Position numbers and translations under genes: made by a program. A stretch of 64,000 bases of DNA, from contig NC_087071.1 of assembly GCF_963678635.1 (NCBI RefSeq), positions 11,607,088 through 11,671,087 on the forward strand. The letters are read 5' to 3'. Under the pieces are notes generated by a model that worked only from the letters and a program-made list of their open reading frames with translations, did no database searches and had not been told where the DNA came from. Origin of the DNA: Symsagittifera roscoffensis. Taxonomy: Eukaryota; Xenacoelomorpha; Acoela; Convolutidae. The first letter of the stretch is position 1. Each line of letters begins with the position of its first letter. Positions 1 to 10,500 of this stretch are shown one piece after another.

Positions 1-361
1 TATCGCGCGTTAGTCATCCCAAATTGGCAATCTTTAAACACTCATAACTTTACGAAAAACGACCACCGGTGAAGCATCTTTTCAAATCGAAGCTCAGAAC
101 AACAATACCTTTCGAATGATATTAAATGGCTAACTAAAAAATCGAAATTTGTCTGAAGAAAGAAAAATCACCCGAGCACAAATATTCCGTTACTTTCGTT
201 ACGAAAGTCAGAACAATTACATTCGTTACATAAGTCGGAACAATAACAGCACTGCTAAAAATTCTGCCAGGGCGATACTTTTTCAACGCTATTCAAGAAG
301 TTCAGATACACGAAGACACCTTATGAGGAAAAAGATGATATTCGCATGAGGATCAAAAAGT
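1..361. other. AT-rich host DNA, no gene seen
   Basis: AT-rich sequence with only short chance reading frames. No family, repeat or regulatory signal is recognised. Confidence 0.5.
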
Positions 362-1025
362 GCTGATTTAAATTATCCGGACAAAACAAACATAACTTGG
401 AATTTCCAACGAGTTTTCCGTAATTTTGGTTAGATTATAGAAAAATGAAGAGAACAAAAGTTTCTTAGAAATTCACCAGAATTAATATGGTGCAATTTTC
501 TCTCGGAAATTCTCAATCAAAACTTTACCCAATAATGGATCATTTTGGGTTTTTATAATTAATCAAGAATTACGCAGAAATTATTTTGTTAATAGATGAG
601 CAAATAACATTGCAAGAAGCCTCTTACACATCACAACAAAGTTCTAGAAGGGTTAAATCTCCAAAAACCTGTATTTTTACTTTATAAAGCCCAAAATTTT
701 TGCTTCAAAACAAATTTCAAACAATTCGCGCGAGTGTTTGGAAATTCAACCCTTCAAGAAATTTGTTGGGATGTGTAAGAGGTTTCTTATGATATAGTTT
801 TCTCATCTATTAACAAAGTAATTTCAGCGTAATTCTTGATTAAAAAAGGCAAAATGATTCATTTTTGGTGTAATTTTTTTTTTAATTTGAAAAAACTGCA
901 CAATATTAATCTGGTGAAATTCTAAGCAACTTTTACTCTCTTCACTTTTTGTCTAATCTTGATTTGAGAAAAACGCGTTTGAAACTTCAAAATTTGTTTG
1001 TTTTGTCCGGTAAATTAAAATCAGC
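362..1025. repeat. Long imperfect inverted repeat (foldback-like)
   Basis: The arms at about 362-670 and 735-1025 are reverse complements over roughly 300 bp with scattered mismatches and small gaps, around a loop of about 64 bp. The outer ends read GCTGATTTAAATTATCCGG on the left and GCTGATTTTAATTTACCGG as the complement of the right end. Matching blocks continue inward, including AATCAAGAATTACGC and CCTCTTACACATC. No coding frame and no clear target-site duplication is visible. It could be an old foldback or MITE-like element, or a local inverted duplication. Confidence 0.75.
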
Positions 1026-1495
1026 TCTGTATTCGGTTCACACTTGGAAAAAGCCAGCTTACTCATAAAGTTAGCAGAACACTTTTATGTTGCTGTTTCA
1101 GTTGGTCTCAAAATTAAACTTGTATTGCTTTCAATTTTGCGGGCTGATATTTTCAACCAAATTTCCGCTTTTTCCAATTCGCAAATGCAACAGGTTCAAT
1201 CTCAAAGTTGGCAATTCCGAACATTCATAAGTTAAGTTAATTTTGTCCCAAATTTAAAGCTCTCTTAAAGATGGCATGTTTTTAATATTTAAAACCAATT
1301 CTTTAACCGAATCAGAGGGTTATTCGTGTACTTATGTTTTCAATTTTATCTATCTTACAACTTACAGTTTTCATCAAACGCATTTGCTTGATTGAAAAAA
1401 AAATAAAGATTATCATCAAAATAATGGCTGTCTCGTTTAATTATCAACAATCTCGTTTAATAATCAACATATCAACTAAACAAAACCAGTTTAAG
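1026..1495. other. AT-rich intergenic DNA
   Basis: AT-rich sequence with no supported gene. It lies downstream of the zinc-finger exon, so part of it may be that gene's 3' UTR. Confidence 0.4.
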
Positions 1496-2098
1496 TTACA
1501 TCAAATATTTGATCTCTAGATCTAGTAGCAAATGCACTTTCTTGTAATGATTTTTCAAAGTCTCCTTGTTTTTGAAACTTCCGTCGCATTTCAAACATTT
1601 GAAAACCACACTTTGAGGCAAATGCTTCTGTTCAATGTGTCGTTTCATATTTCCGATTTGAATTCCCGAATTGTACGAGCAAAACGAGCACTGGAAAGTT
1701 TTCTTGTTTGTAACTGGGTTAAAAACTGTGCAAATCAGCGAGGTAACATCTTTTTTCTGATGTAATACTTCTATTGGTTGGGTTGCAATCACAGTTGAAG
1801 CAGTATTAATTACTTGATTCGATAAATTTGGACGTTTTTTAACAGCTGCCGAACTATGCAAAAGATTTTCTGTTTTTCGTCTCTTTGATTCTTTAATCAG
1901 GTTTCTATTTCCACAAGACATTTGCTTTGCTTTGTAAATTGAACCACTTTCGGTTTCTTGAAAAATCAGATTACCAAAATGGATGAAACTTCCAAAAGAC
2001 TGCTGTACGATTAGAGATTTTAATGGTAATATCCCATTGAATAATGTCTCAAAGCTTTCGACAAACTCGAAAGTTATTTCTAGGTTATCAGGTAACAT
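1496..2098 (-). CDS. C2H2 zinc-finger protein (terminal exon)
   Basis: An open frame of about 200 codons ends in two C2H2 fingers, with spacing C-x2-C-x13-H-x4-H and then C-x2-C-x12-H-x4-H, in the last 65 residues. Such fingers usually bind DNA or RNA in the nucleus. A basic KESKRRKT stretch upstream could be a nuclear localisation signal. The first ATG, at 2098, directly follows GAGCTTTCAG, a nematode-like 3' splice acceptor, so this is either a first exon joined to a spliced leader or an internal/terminal exon of a longer gene. The N-terminal half matches no family I know. The target of the protein is unknown. Codon and base use are AT-rich like the flanks, consistent with a host gene rather than a transposon. 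Confidence 0.6.
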   Translation of the reverse strand: MLPDNLEITFEFVESFETLFNGILPLKSLIVQQSFGSFIHFGNLIFQETESGSIYKAKQMSCGNRNLIKESKRRKTENLLHSSAAVKKRPNLSNQVINTASTVIATQPIEVLHQKKDVTSLICTVFNPVTNKKTFQCSFCSYNSGIQIGNMKRHIEQKHLPQSVVFKCLKCDGSFKNKETLKNHYKKVHLLLDLEIKYLM

Positions 2099-2110
2099 CT
2101 GAAAGCTCAA

Positions 2111-3480
2111 TAAACTTTAGTTGATGACACAAACGAATACTGAGATTTTTACAATAATTGAAGCATATTACAACATCTAATGAAGATTCAACTTTAAGGG
2201 CTCGGATAGAAGCTTTGAGAACCCTGAAAGATATTCATTTGATACACTTGCGATACAACAAATAAATAGCATGACTAACTAGACGACAGAAAGCCAAGAT
2301 GAAAGCCGTAGAAAAACAATTTTCGGAAAATGAAAAAAGATCGAATAATTGATAATCTTTAAACTTTGTCTCGACTTTGTAATGAATAAAAACTGCTTCA
2401 AGGAAAATATACCAAGAATTAAGACAAATGAATGCTAAATAAGCATCTAAACAAAACTTACACAGCTATAACAAAGCCGACCATTTATGAGCAGACACGT
2501 TGCGCCGCTGTTTTTTGTTTAAAAAAACTTGAAAACTGAAAAATGTATTATTGCCCCCTCAAACTATTGAGATCAAACGTTTTTGCTCCTCAAACGACTC
2601 AAAAAGAAGCCGCTAAGCCGTCATTCTCTGAGCTAAAACCTTTCAAGTCGAAAAAAGAAAAAACTTTAACAAACTGAAAAACTAAAACAAAGTTACCGAT
2701 TGAACAAAGTATCTGAGTTCATATTTGGTTGACACTGTCAGCAGTAATATTTAGTGAAATGAGTCTTGTAATCCAATACCTTTCTTGATTTCGGGATTGA
2801 GTTTGCTTTTCGCAAACTGAATGACTTCTTGGACTTGTTCACAGGATACAGTCGCCATCCATTTCCTACGGTGTTAAAGAGGCTATACGCATATAACAGT
2901 TAGTAGAACCAGTAACTGCTGAATCAACAGGTTCAAGAAATTCAAATAAACTGGTTGCTGAGGCCTGCAACAAGTGAGTTTTTGGGGCATAATTGGTTCT
3001 TATGTTGAATGTGTAAGCTAAATGGACTTAAATTCAGGAGCTTGGCGTTTACCCGCGGGCTTATGAAATGCCATACATACAAAATAACAGAGACAAATTT
3101 ACAATGACGCCAGATGCACAGAAAAACGATACCAGATTTGCATAGAACAGAAAAAAAAACACTCATAAGCAGTACCGGGACAGGCGGAGGGTGGAGTTCC
3201 CTTTTTGCAGGACAACTGACAGCTGTGGAGTTCCTTTTTTACAGATAGCAAACAGCTTTACCCGGGGTCGGCACAGGCAGAGCGCGCTGCTGAATTTGTG
3301 TCATTTGTGCTTTGGGGGCCATTAAAAGAATATCAGCGTTGTCACTGAGAAACTCGAGGGAGGACGAACAATTCAACACGGTGGAGGGCACCGTGGTGTT
3401 TTAAAAGATCCGGTCAGAGATAATTGGTATCAATGTAGTACCCGAGGAAGCCCACTGGGGCGATCGAAGAAGAAATTGGA
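2111..3480. other. Intergenic or intronic DNA, with possible RT remnants at the right
   Basis: Mostly AT-rich with no supported gene. From about 3170 the base composition rises and resembles the reverse-transcriptase remnant to the right, so about 3170-3480 may be its degraded 3' part. Confidence 0.35.
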
Positions 3481-5262
3481 CGGTCAATATAAATGAACGG
3501 CATTGTCAAACTGATCTAGACAGGTGCTAATGGAGAAGGGATCACAAGTCCGCATGCTGAATGTGATTTTGGGAAGAGCTGCGTAGCTTCTCAAAAGATG
3601 TAATTCCAACTGAGGATCTTCTAAGAGACGGATGGATTCCATAAGGTTTTCGCACTTTTCTACTCTTTTCAGGAACAGGGCTTAAATTAAGTCGTCGTTA
3701 GTCGAAATGGCAGCGCCCAGGTTCTTCAAACCACTACTACGAACGGTAATGGCATTAGGAAGAGCACTAAAATCCAGGTTGGGGTTGGGAGACCAGGCTT
3801 CACACTTCTCAACGCTGATCTCCAAGCCGACTTTAGCCATAGACGAAACCAAATGCGGAAAAACCTGAGCAAGGATATTAACATCGCCGACAAGGGAACC
3901 ATTTTCAAGGTACCAGATGTTACACGCGAGATCAGGAAATTGGTTCTTAAGAGCTACAATGATGGGATGAATAGTAATGGCAAACAAGAGAGGAGCCAGT
4001 GGGTCACCTTGCTGGACGCCACACGCGGATAGCACAAGGGAATTACCGAATTTCAGCCAGGATGGTTGGCTGTAGCAGAACTCGACCCAACGGAGAAGCT
4101 CTGGAAACTGGTCGGCAACCTGCCGAAGAAAAGAGGACCGGTCGAGGGTGTTAAAGGCGTTTTTCAGCTCGACCTGGAGAATATCCAAAGAAGTAGTGTC
4201 ACCCACGGAAGCAACGAGCCCGTTCAGCGCGTGAGAAACGGCTTCACAGCCACGAGGAACGCCCACTCCGACCTGAAGAGGAACGAGCAAAGAGGCGGCT
4301 TTCTGGCTAGAAAGACGACAAAGGCCCTTGGCAAAAAGTCTGCGCAAGATCTCGCCAACTGCTATTGGTCTTATGCCACCATCTTTTTTCTTCAGCGCAA
4401 GAAGACTGTCTCCGCATAAGTAGGGAGCAATGGATGTAGGAGCCTCACCACGAGCAAGAAGATTGACGTCGAGAATGGTAGAGATGGCCTGATCGCCGTA
4501 AGCGGGTGAAGGGCAAAGAAAAGCATTAGACAAGTGTGTGGCATAAAACTTGGAGACACCTGCAGCAGAGTCTTTTGGAAAACTCTTAACACAGTTGATC
4601 AATATGTCAAGGGAAATGCTGCAAGAGATAAGATCTGGAGGAGGCACGGGAGACAGCACGGCAGTAACTGCAGGAGGATATTTTTCTTGCAGGACCGATA
4701 AAGCCGCGTCATCAAAGCACAAACTCTCTGGGCAGAGCGCGGCAATGGCTTTACGATAACTTCTTTCATGGCCCAGTTGCCTAGCGCGTTTAACATCGAC
4801 TTACCCGGATGGGAGGGGCTTAATGACGAGAGGCTTGACGGAAGAAGTGGCTTCAAACCATAACTGGGTAGCTTCGCCGTTAAGCCACCTGTTCAACCTG
4901 GACTGAACATTGTTTTCTTCGTATCGCAGATGCTTAGACCCGCCGCGGGGAGGAGAACGCAAAACACACTGGCTGAGGATAAACAACTCAATCCAATTGT
5001 CGGCAACCGAAGGATTGTTCTTCACTTTTGCGTAAGTCGAAGAGACTACTCTGGCCCACAGGTTGCGACAGCTGACAGGAACGTGCTTTCTAGTTGGGAT
5101 CGAAAACTTCTCTATGTCTGCCAAGGAAGGAAGGGGCAGCTTGATGGCACGATTCCGGGGTCTGTGACTGGAGCCATCGCATTTCGAACCCTGATGCTTG
5201 TGGGACTTGACCAACCCCGAAGCACGAACTCCTACCTGCAACAGAGAGAAGGGGCACCCCAT
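3481..5262 (-). pseudogene. Non-LTR-type reverse transcriptase, inactivated
   Basis: Three stretches in one reading frame, separated by TAA stops near 4801 and 3682, encode an RVT_1-type polymerase. The order is an N-terminal ADIEKFSIPTRK region, KKKDGGIRPIAVGEILRR (fingers), VGVPRGCEAVSHAL, the palm motif GVQQGDPLAPLLFA, then VEKCE and ALPKITFS. The frame visibly continues past the second stop to about 3480. The palm catalytic motif, expected as YxDD, reads WYLENGSLVGD here, so both catalytic aspartates are replaced. The copy is therefore dead twice over, by stops and by loss of the metal-binding residues. The host element is probably an old non-LTR retrotransposon. It is unrelated in sequence to the Ty3/gypsy RT further right, and I cannot name its clade. 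Confidence 0.75.
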
Positions 5263-5732
5263 GCCGGGTTCGATAGCAGAAGGAGAAGCACCGTTAAACC
5301 AACAGAGGGAGAAGCACCGTTAAATTCAACATTAGAAACAACATTAGAAAGATTAGCATTGACAGAAATCGAAATTGAAAGCAAACCGTAGCTTGGCTGT
5401 GAGTCTTTATTGAGAGCGTCCATGTTCTTGGTGAAGCTAGTGTGCAGGATGGCTGCTTGAACGTCTATCGTGAAGTCCTCCATGCCTTGGATAACGCTGC
5501 TATGAGACTGAACTGGAGCTCGCTCCTCTAGCAAACCCGTTGTTCGCTGATTGTTCCGCCAGAACACGCGCCCATCGTCTTGCACGCGAACGTGGCGAGG
5601 GGAAGACCATTGTTGGTTGCCAGGCTTCCACTCGACCAGGATCTGCGGGTCGTTTGCGTCCAGTACCCGGGTCGCTGTTCGATCCTGTAAATCAGGTGAA
5701 ATTTTCTTCCACGGGTCGTTTGAGCCAGACAC
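5232..5732 (-). CDS. Unrecognised open frame upstream of the dead RT
   Basis: A 166-codon frame overlaps the 5' end of the RT remnant in another phase. It lacks a convincing ATG at its start: it opens just after CTCTAG, which could be a splice acceptor or simply an in-frame TAG. The first 70 residues look protein-like (VLDANDPQILVEWKPG, then QDDGRVFWRNNQRTTG). The C-terminal half is low complexity and probably spurious. It may be the N-terminal coding part of the same retroelement, frameshifted. No function is assigned. Confidence 0.25.
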   Translation of the reverse strand: MSGSNDPWKKISPDLQDRTATRVLDANDPQILVEWKPGNQQWSSPRHVRVQDDGRVFWRNNQRTTGLLEERAPVQSHSSVIQGMEDFTIDVQAAILHTSFTKNMDALNKDSQPSYGLLSISISVNANLSNVVSNVEFNGASPSVGLTVLLLLLSNPAWGAPSLCCR

Positions 5733-7105
5733 CTAGAGACACCAAAACTGACTCAAAATACCGTGGAGTTGGATGGGAGTGTCGACCAATGGTTATCACA
5801 ATGTTTGGAGAGTGCAAACTGAATCAATCAGTGAGTTGTCGATTAATTTTCACCAACCATACCTCGCGGGCTCATCCCTATTTAATAAGTTTATCACAAC
5901 AATTAGGCTAAATTGTTTCAAATTTAAGCTAAATTGAATCAAATTATAATACAATCGATCAAATGAACATTCCAAGGGACTACAAGCCTTATCAGGGTTT
6001 CATTGTATCTAACCTTATTGTCAGGGATATTTGATTGTCTTCGTATGTTAGTTCTGATAAATTTGAAATGAATTTTTTGTCTTTCTATTTGTTTTAATTT
6101 TTCATGCTAATTTTTGTTATTGTAGATGTCTTTTGAACATATTCGGGCTACAGGGCAGTCATCTGAAACCCAAATGGGTTCGTAGGCTGCCCTCTCAGAG
6201 TTTTGAAGTGTGTATATCTTTACTACTCGCGCTCGATTTAAATAAAGATATGAGCACAATTTCTACCAGGAAAACTTAAAGGGAAGTGAAAAGATTTCGT
6301 ATAAATACACGTAAATTATTATAGCGATTTAGAAAAAGTACAATAACAATATAAAGGCTTTGAGGTTGGAAAAATCTATCTAATCGCTAAACTATCTCAA
6401 AAGACCAAGAGACATTCAACTTTACACAAGTGATCTTGCAACGCAGCAGTTTCTGATATGCTAAGCTTCAAAACATTTCAGATACATTTTAATTATTTTC
6501 ATGCTGAAATGTTTGCTATTCTGTTTTCGATAATTCTGTATAAGAAGAAAAATATTAAGGAACTTACGATTTTTTCTAAATACCAATTAAAACATATACC
6601 ACAAAACTGAAACCGATTTGCAAGAGCAGTGCATCGATTAAAATGGGGTTATTCACAACGGATTGTCGACAGGTTTGTTTTAAGAACAAGTTAAGCAACT
6701 TAAAATATAATAAAAACGATAAAAATCGACAGAACAAAGAAATGTGATGGACTTGATAAAGCAAAACCGAACAAAGCAGCGTAAAAGCTTCTGATTTGTG
6801 ATGTATGAGAATTGATTAGCAGAGTTTAAATTCCAAATGATTTGATTCTATTTCTATAACTTGATTCAAAACTTCATTTTCATTACGCATGCCCCAACTG
6901 AGACGCTCCGAATTTTCGATCGTAATTTAATAGTGGGCAATAGTAATTTAATAGCGTTAAAACTACTGTAATTTAATAGTGCTAATAATTAATTAAGCCT
7001 TCTCTTGGTTGCTAATTTTAATGTCCATTAGGCGCAATTTATCTGAAATCTTCAAATAGTCTAGGAAAGACCATGTTGTCTCATACATCACACTTATTTT
7101 AAAGT
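5733..7105. other. AT-rich intergenic DNA with a small hairpin and short repeats
   Basis: No gene is supported. At 6153-6192 GGGCAG pairs with CTGCCC and an inner AACCC pairs with GGGTT, giving a compact hairpin. At 6922-6979 the 12-mer GTAATTTAATAG occurs three times at spacings of 21 and 25 bp. Both are downstream of the LDLa gene and are probably incidental. Confidence 0.4.
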
Positions 7106-8119
7106 TCAAGTTTCGCTGTAAGGAGGCGGAGGTGAGCTCTGGGCAGGATTCGATTCTGCCCTGGAATTGCTGCGGCTTCCACTTTGATTCTCATTATCTT
7201 GTGATTCTTCGTAAGGTGGCGCATCTATCTCTGATTCATCTGGAACTGAAGGCATTCTGGTACTTCGCCGATGATAGCTCGGATCCAGAACAGTTTCTAA
7301 GTAGCTGGGTGGAGCAATCGGTGTCGTAGGAGCACTACTACATCCAGCACGTGATGGTTGCACGATTCGCATGCAGCTATTGTGCACGTTGTAATTGACA
7401 AAAAATCGTGAAGATGATTGCTGCAAGGAGTTATTAAAAGCACGATCGACGGCTATGTTATTCCCATTATTATTGGCAATGCAGCAATGGGAATGAGACC
7501 TACTTTCTCGGTTTACACCAACCGGATACCCTGACATTAATGACGACGCTGATCCAAAATTGCTTCGATGGGTGGGGTAATTATTTGGTCCACCGCTTGT
7601 ATGACCGATTGCTACAGTTGTACCAACAGGTCGATATATCAATGGTGCAAAATTCACACCTCGAAAAGCGGAATCACAACGAAGCTTCCGAAAACGATGC
7701 ACAAAAAAAGCAACCAAAATCAGAATTATCATGACAGTACATAATGTTGCCATTAATGCGTAGTACGTAACAGCTCCTTGGATGTTTGAGGCGTCGTTTA
7801 AAATTGGTTCAGGAAATTTTGGTCCGCAATTTGTTTCACTTTCATCGTCTCCATTTGGACAGTCGCGAATCCCGTTGCACATATGTTCAATCGGTACGCA
7901 TCTGATAGATACTGTTTGCTGGTTTTCAATCGGTAGGCAGGTATAGACTTGATCACTGTTTGTATGTGTATTGCACGAGTACTCATTGCTCTTATACGTA
8001 ATACTCATTTTCATTGAGCTGGATCCACTGTGAAATACTGCAGCGTGTCGTTGCGTAAATGACTGATTGAAATGAACGACGAAAAATAACAAATACGGTA
8101 GTCGGAAGCTCAAAAACAT
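7106..8119 (-). CDS. LDL-receptor class A single-pass membrane protein with PPxY tail
   Basis: The ATG at 8119 gives 337 residues in one uninterrupted exon. Residues 1-23 form a hydrophobic signal peptide. Six cysteines at 49, 61, 74, 81, 87 and 98, with CNGIRDCPNGDDESETNC, make one LDLa module whose acidic residues normally bind calcium. Residues 118-141 form a transmembrane helix followed by the basic stop-transfer HRFRKLR. The long cytoplasmic tail carries PPSY (270-273), APPYEE (300-305) and a terminal PPPPYSET, i.e. WW-domain (NEDD4-family ligase) binding motifs. This architecture matches the vertebrate LDLRAD3, LDLRAD4 and PMEPA1 group, which link membrane cargo or SMAD signalling to ubiquitination. 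That role is inferred from architecture only. The frame starts upstream at a GTG, but the ATG fits the signal peptide better. A TTTCAG acceptor lies 25 bp upstream. Confidence 0.85.
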   Translation of the reverse strand: MFLSFRLPYLLFFVVHFNQSFTQRHAAVFHSGSSSMKMSITYKSNEYSCNTHTNSDQVYTCLPIENQQTVSIRCVPIEHMCNGIRDCPNGDDESETNCGPKFPEPILNDASNIQGAVTYYALMATLCTVMIILILVAFFVHRFRKLRCDSAFRGVNFAPLIYRPVGTTVAIGHTSGGPNNYPTHRSNFGSASSLMSGYPVGVNRESRSHSHCCIANNNGNNIAVDRAFNNSLQQSSSRFFVNYNVHNSCMRIVQPSRAGCSSAPTTPIAPPSYLETVLDPSYHRRSTRMPSVPDESEIDAPPYEESQDNENQSGSRSNSRAESNPAQSSPPPPYSET

Positions 8120-8143
8120 TTCTATCACATTTTAAAATCTAAT

Positions 8144-8155
8144 CTGAAACAAAAA
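8144..8155 (-). promoter_or_regulatory. Splice acceptor upstream of the LDLa gene
   Basis: On the minus strand TTTTTGTTTCAG ends 24 bases before the LDLa start codon. It fits the nematode acceptor consensus TTTTCAG, and with no exon visible upstream it could be a spliced-leader trans-splice site. It could equally be the end of an intron in the 5' UTR. Confidence 0.45.
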
Positions 8156-8307
8156 TTGTTAAGAGAATGCGTTAAAATTGTAAATTCAAACAAACGTTTT
8201 TGCACATTTTTGTGCATCTTCAGGTTTTAGAAATCTAAAATATTAGTACCAAATGATCAAAGATCATAAGAAGTGCCATACAAATCATTATTTCAAAATT
8301 TAAAAAA

Positions 8308-8430
8308 TGTGACATTCGACCAGAATGTACGAAAGTGCAAAGTCGAATTCGAAATTTTATTTTGACATGTGGCATTCGACAGGAATGTACGAAAATGCCA
8401 TTTCGTATTCGAATTTTCATCGACCAGAAA
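8308..8430. repeat. Diverged tandem repeat resembling the C-type LTR start
   Basis: TGTGACATTCGACCAGAATG at 8308-8327 is identical to the first 20 bases of the LTR of element C. A diverged second copy starts 60 bp further on (8368). Both are followed by TACGAAA. The rest does not follow the LTR, so this is either an old LTR remnant or a motif shared with the host that the LTR acquired. Confidence 0.45.
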
Positions 8431-8483
8431 AGAACATCTGACCTGGAAGAATAAATGTTTTTAACAGATTATCAACGTTATTT

Positions 8484-9524
8484 GAACCCGTTACAGCTTG
8501 GGTACAGGACTTTATCCTCCACGGTAATTATCCTCCAGGCGATATCCTCCAGGCGATCAGTCGCTCCTGCAGCTCAACCAAGGGTCGCGCAAGCTCATCT
8601 AAGGTGGTTCTAAGACCTATTTTTCACGAGGAAGCGAATGGGCCTATCCCGGAAGCTCTACGAGCAAGCTTTGTTAATTTTCAAGCCAACTGAAGCAACT
8701 TCGTCAGTTTTGGACCTCATTTTGAGCTTGTTTACGGCTCGGGTCATAACTTTTGAACCACTGGTCGCACAGCTCCCATCTTTTTCATGCAGCTGACCAT
8801 GAACATCCAAATTCATAAAATTGGGGGATAAAAATGGAGGAAAAAGTCCCTGTTTGAGAAATGGAGGATAATGGTGGAGGATATCACCTGGAGGATAATT
8901 ACCGTGGAGGATAAAGTCCGTTTCCCTTACAGCTTAAAGGCCACTACCAAAAAACCCCCCACTCTAGAAAATAAGAACGTCCCCATACTTAGGTCTCAAA
9001 ATACCCAAAAAACGCGAACGCCGTTAAAAACAGGGTCGGAACAATCCGTACAGTTACTTTTTATTAGACAGTGGAACTTTGATCCATTTCAGATGGATCA
9101 ACCTAAAACTCTCCGTACCTCAACATAACAATCATAAAACACACTCAAGAAAATTAAATTGGGTACTCACTTACCAGCACACTCGAGAATTAGAGGTGAC
9201 TAAATTAGTAAGTTTGGTTCAATAAGTTCTAATCGAACAAATTTTATCTCGAGAATGGAGTTTTGGTTCTGGACCATTGGGACGCCTCGGTTGTCCACAT
9301 TTCCACGTAAGGTTCACTCTGGTCCAACTGGATTTCGATGTTTTTTGCTTTCTGTATCAAGATAGGACAGCTCTACTCTCGTATCATTTAGATGTCGGAA
9401 ATTGCGAAAAGCAATTTCCCGCTGCTTAAATTGACCACTTTCCCGCGATTGTAAATCGGTTGTTCTGATCTTGTATTTCTGAGATTTTAAGTTTTCGCGA
9501 GAAAGTTGAGCATGACAGGCTCAT
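8484..9524 (-). repeat. B-type LTR fragment, target of later insertions
   Basis: From 8484 the sequence is a B-type LTR in minus orientation, truncated at its left end and interrupted by the MITE at 8500-8926. It ends in GGCTCAT at 9524, where element A is inserted. The remaining part of the target LTR resumes at 32511 with CATTCGAAATT. It marks the left edge of the retroelement cluster. Confidence 0.8.
8500..8926. mobile_element. MULE-like MITE, 427 bp, with 9-bp target duplication
   Basis: The ends read GGGTACAGGACTTTATCC and, on the opposite strand at the right end, GGGAAACGGACTTTATCC. The inverted match continues for about 45 bp (TCCACGGTAATTATCCTCC and further). The element is flanked by TTACAGCTT at 8491-8499 and again at 8927-8935, which is a single site in related LTRs (TTACAGCTTAAAGG). 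A 9-bp duplication with long inverted ends is characteristic of Mutator-like elements. The interior has no coding capacity, so it is a non-autonomous copy that moved using a transposase supplied elsewhere. Confidence 0.85.
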
Positions 9525-9561
9525 TGTAACATTCGTCTACTGCAGTCACACATGAGGCTTA
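9525..9561 (-). repeat. Distal end of A's 3' LTR, cut off by element C
   Basis: TGTAACATTCGTC through GAGGCTTA is the last 37 bp of the A-type LTR. The rest of the LTR resumes at 22842 after element C, with TTA duplicated at the junction (9559-9561 and 22842-22844). Confidence 0.85.
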
Positions 9562-10488
9562 TGTAACATTCGCCCGGAAGATACATATCGACGGATAACA
9601 AAACTAAGTCTTAAGACGACTGGCTAGCGCCTAAACAGAGCTTTGTATGCTTTTCACCGTCTCTACCAGGCCAGTACTTTTCGGTGGTCCTTCTAACATC
9701 GGGTCGACAAAAACGTTACTGTTCTCCGGCTTCGACCAGAACGCTCAAATTAACTTAATTACATGCAAATAGTGAGCTCATGGCTGGGTCTCAGTATCCC
9801 CAGACCACGAGGTCACTCCTAAAAACAGGGTTACTACTTATTATATTACTATTGTTTTTGTTCAGTAGATAAAAATCATCATCTCCATCGAAGATGGATC
9901 AACCCTTTCCCCCAACTCCTAGCACCTCATCCTTGTCAAAATTAATCCGAATATCAATTAAATTCAAGTCAGAACATGACAGGATGCTAAAAATTCATAT
10001 AATAGGCTAAAACTTTCAGTCCCGAAACCCTTCCGGATTTGTGAATCCACTGAATCAAGCTCCATAAGTTCGATTTCACAATAACACGGAAGGCTGTCTC
10101 TTTACCCTTCACCGTTGCTCGCAACGGCCTTGCAACTATTGTAGCAGCACAATAGTTGCAACTCGGAACGTCCTCTGCTATTCGTTGTCGTTTTCTTCAA
10201 TTTCGATTTCTTCAATTTCGATAAAGTTGTTCTCGTCAGCGCAACTAATGTTGTTGTGTTTCTTCTCTCGTTTTTTGTTAAAATGGCCGTTTCAGCATTT
10301 CTCAGAAATGTGACGTCATCATTCGAATTTTTGAAAATTTAAAATACTAGAATATTCCAGCCCTCACCGTTTGGCTAAACGTTCCAATAACGCCCTTAGT
10401 TCTTAAAAACCACCAATCCGGAAGGCTTACTGCTAAAATTCCGAATTCTGCAGAGATTGCATTTTGGCCATTCTGGTCGAATGTCACA
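9562..10488 (-). repeat. 3' LTR of element C
   Basis: This LTR has TGT...ACA ends and is about 98-99% identical by eye to 21915-22841. On the minus strand it is directly preceded by the PPT. Confidence 0.9.
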
Positions 10489-10500
10489 TACTCCCCGGAC
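10489..10500 (-). promoter_or_regulatory. Polypurine tract of element C
   Basis: The minus strand reads GTCCGGGGAGTA directly against the TGTG start of the 3' LTR. The same 12-mer stands at this place in A, in B and in the remnant at 36055. Polypurine tracts prime plus-strand DNA synthesis. Confidence 0.8.
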
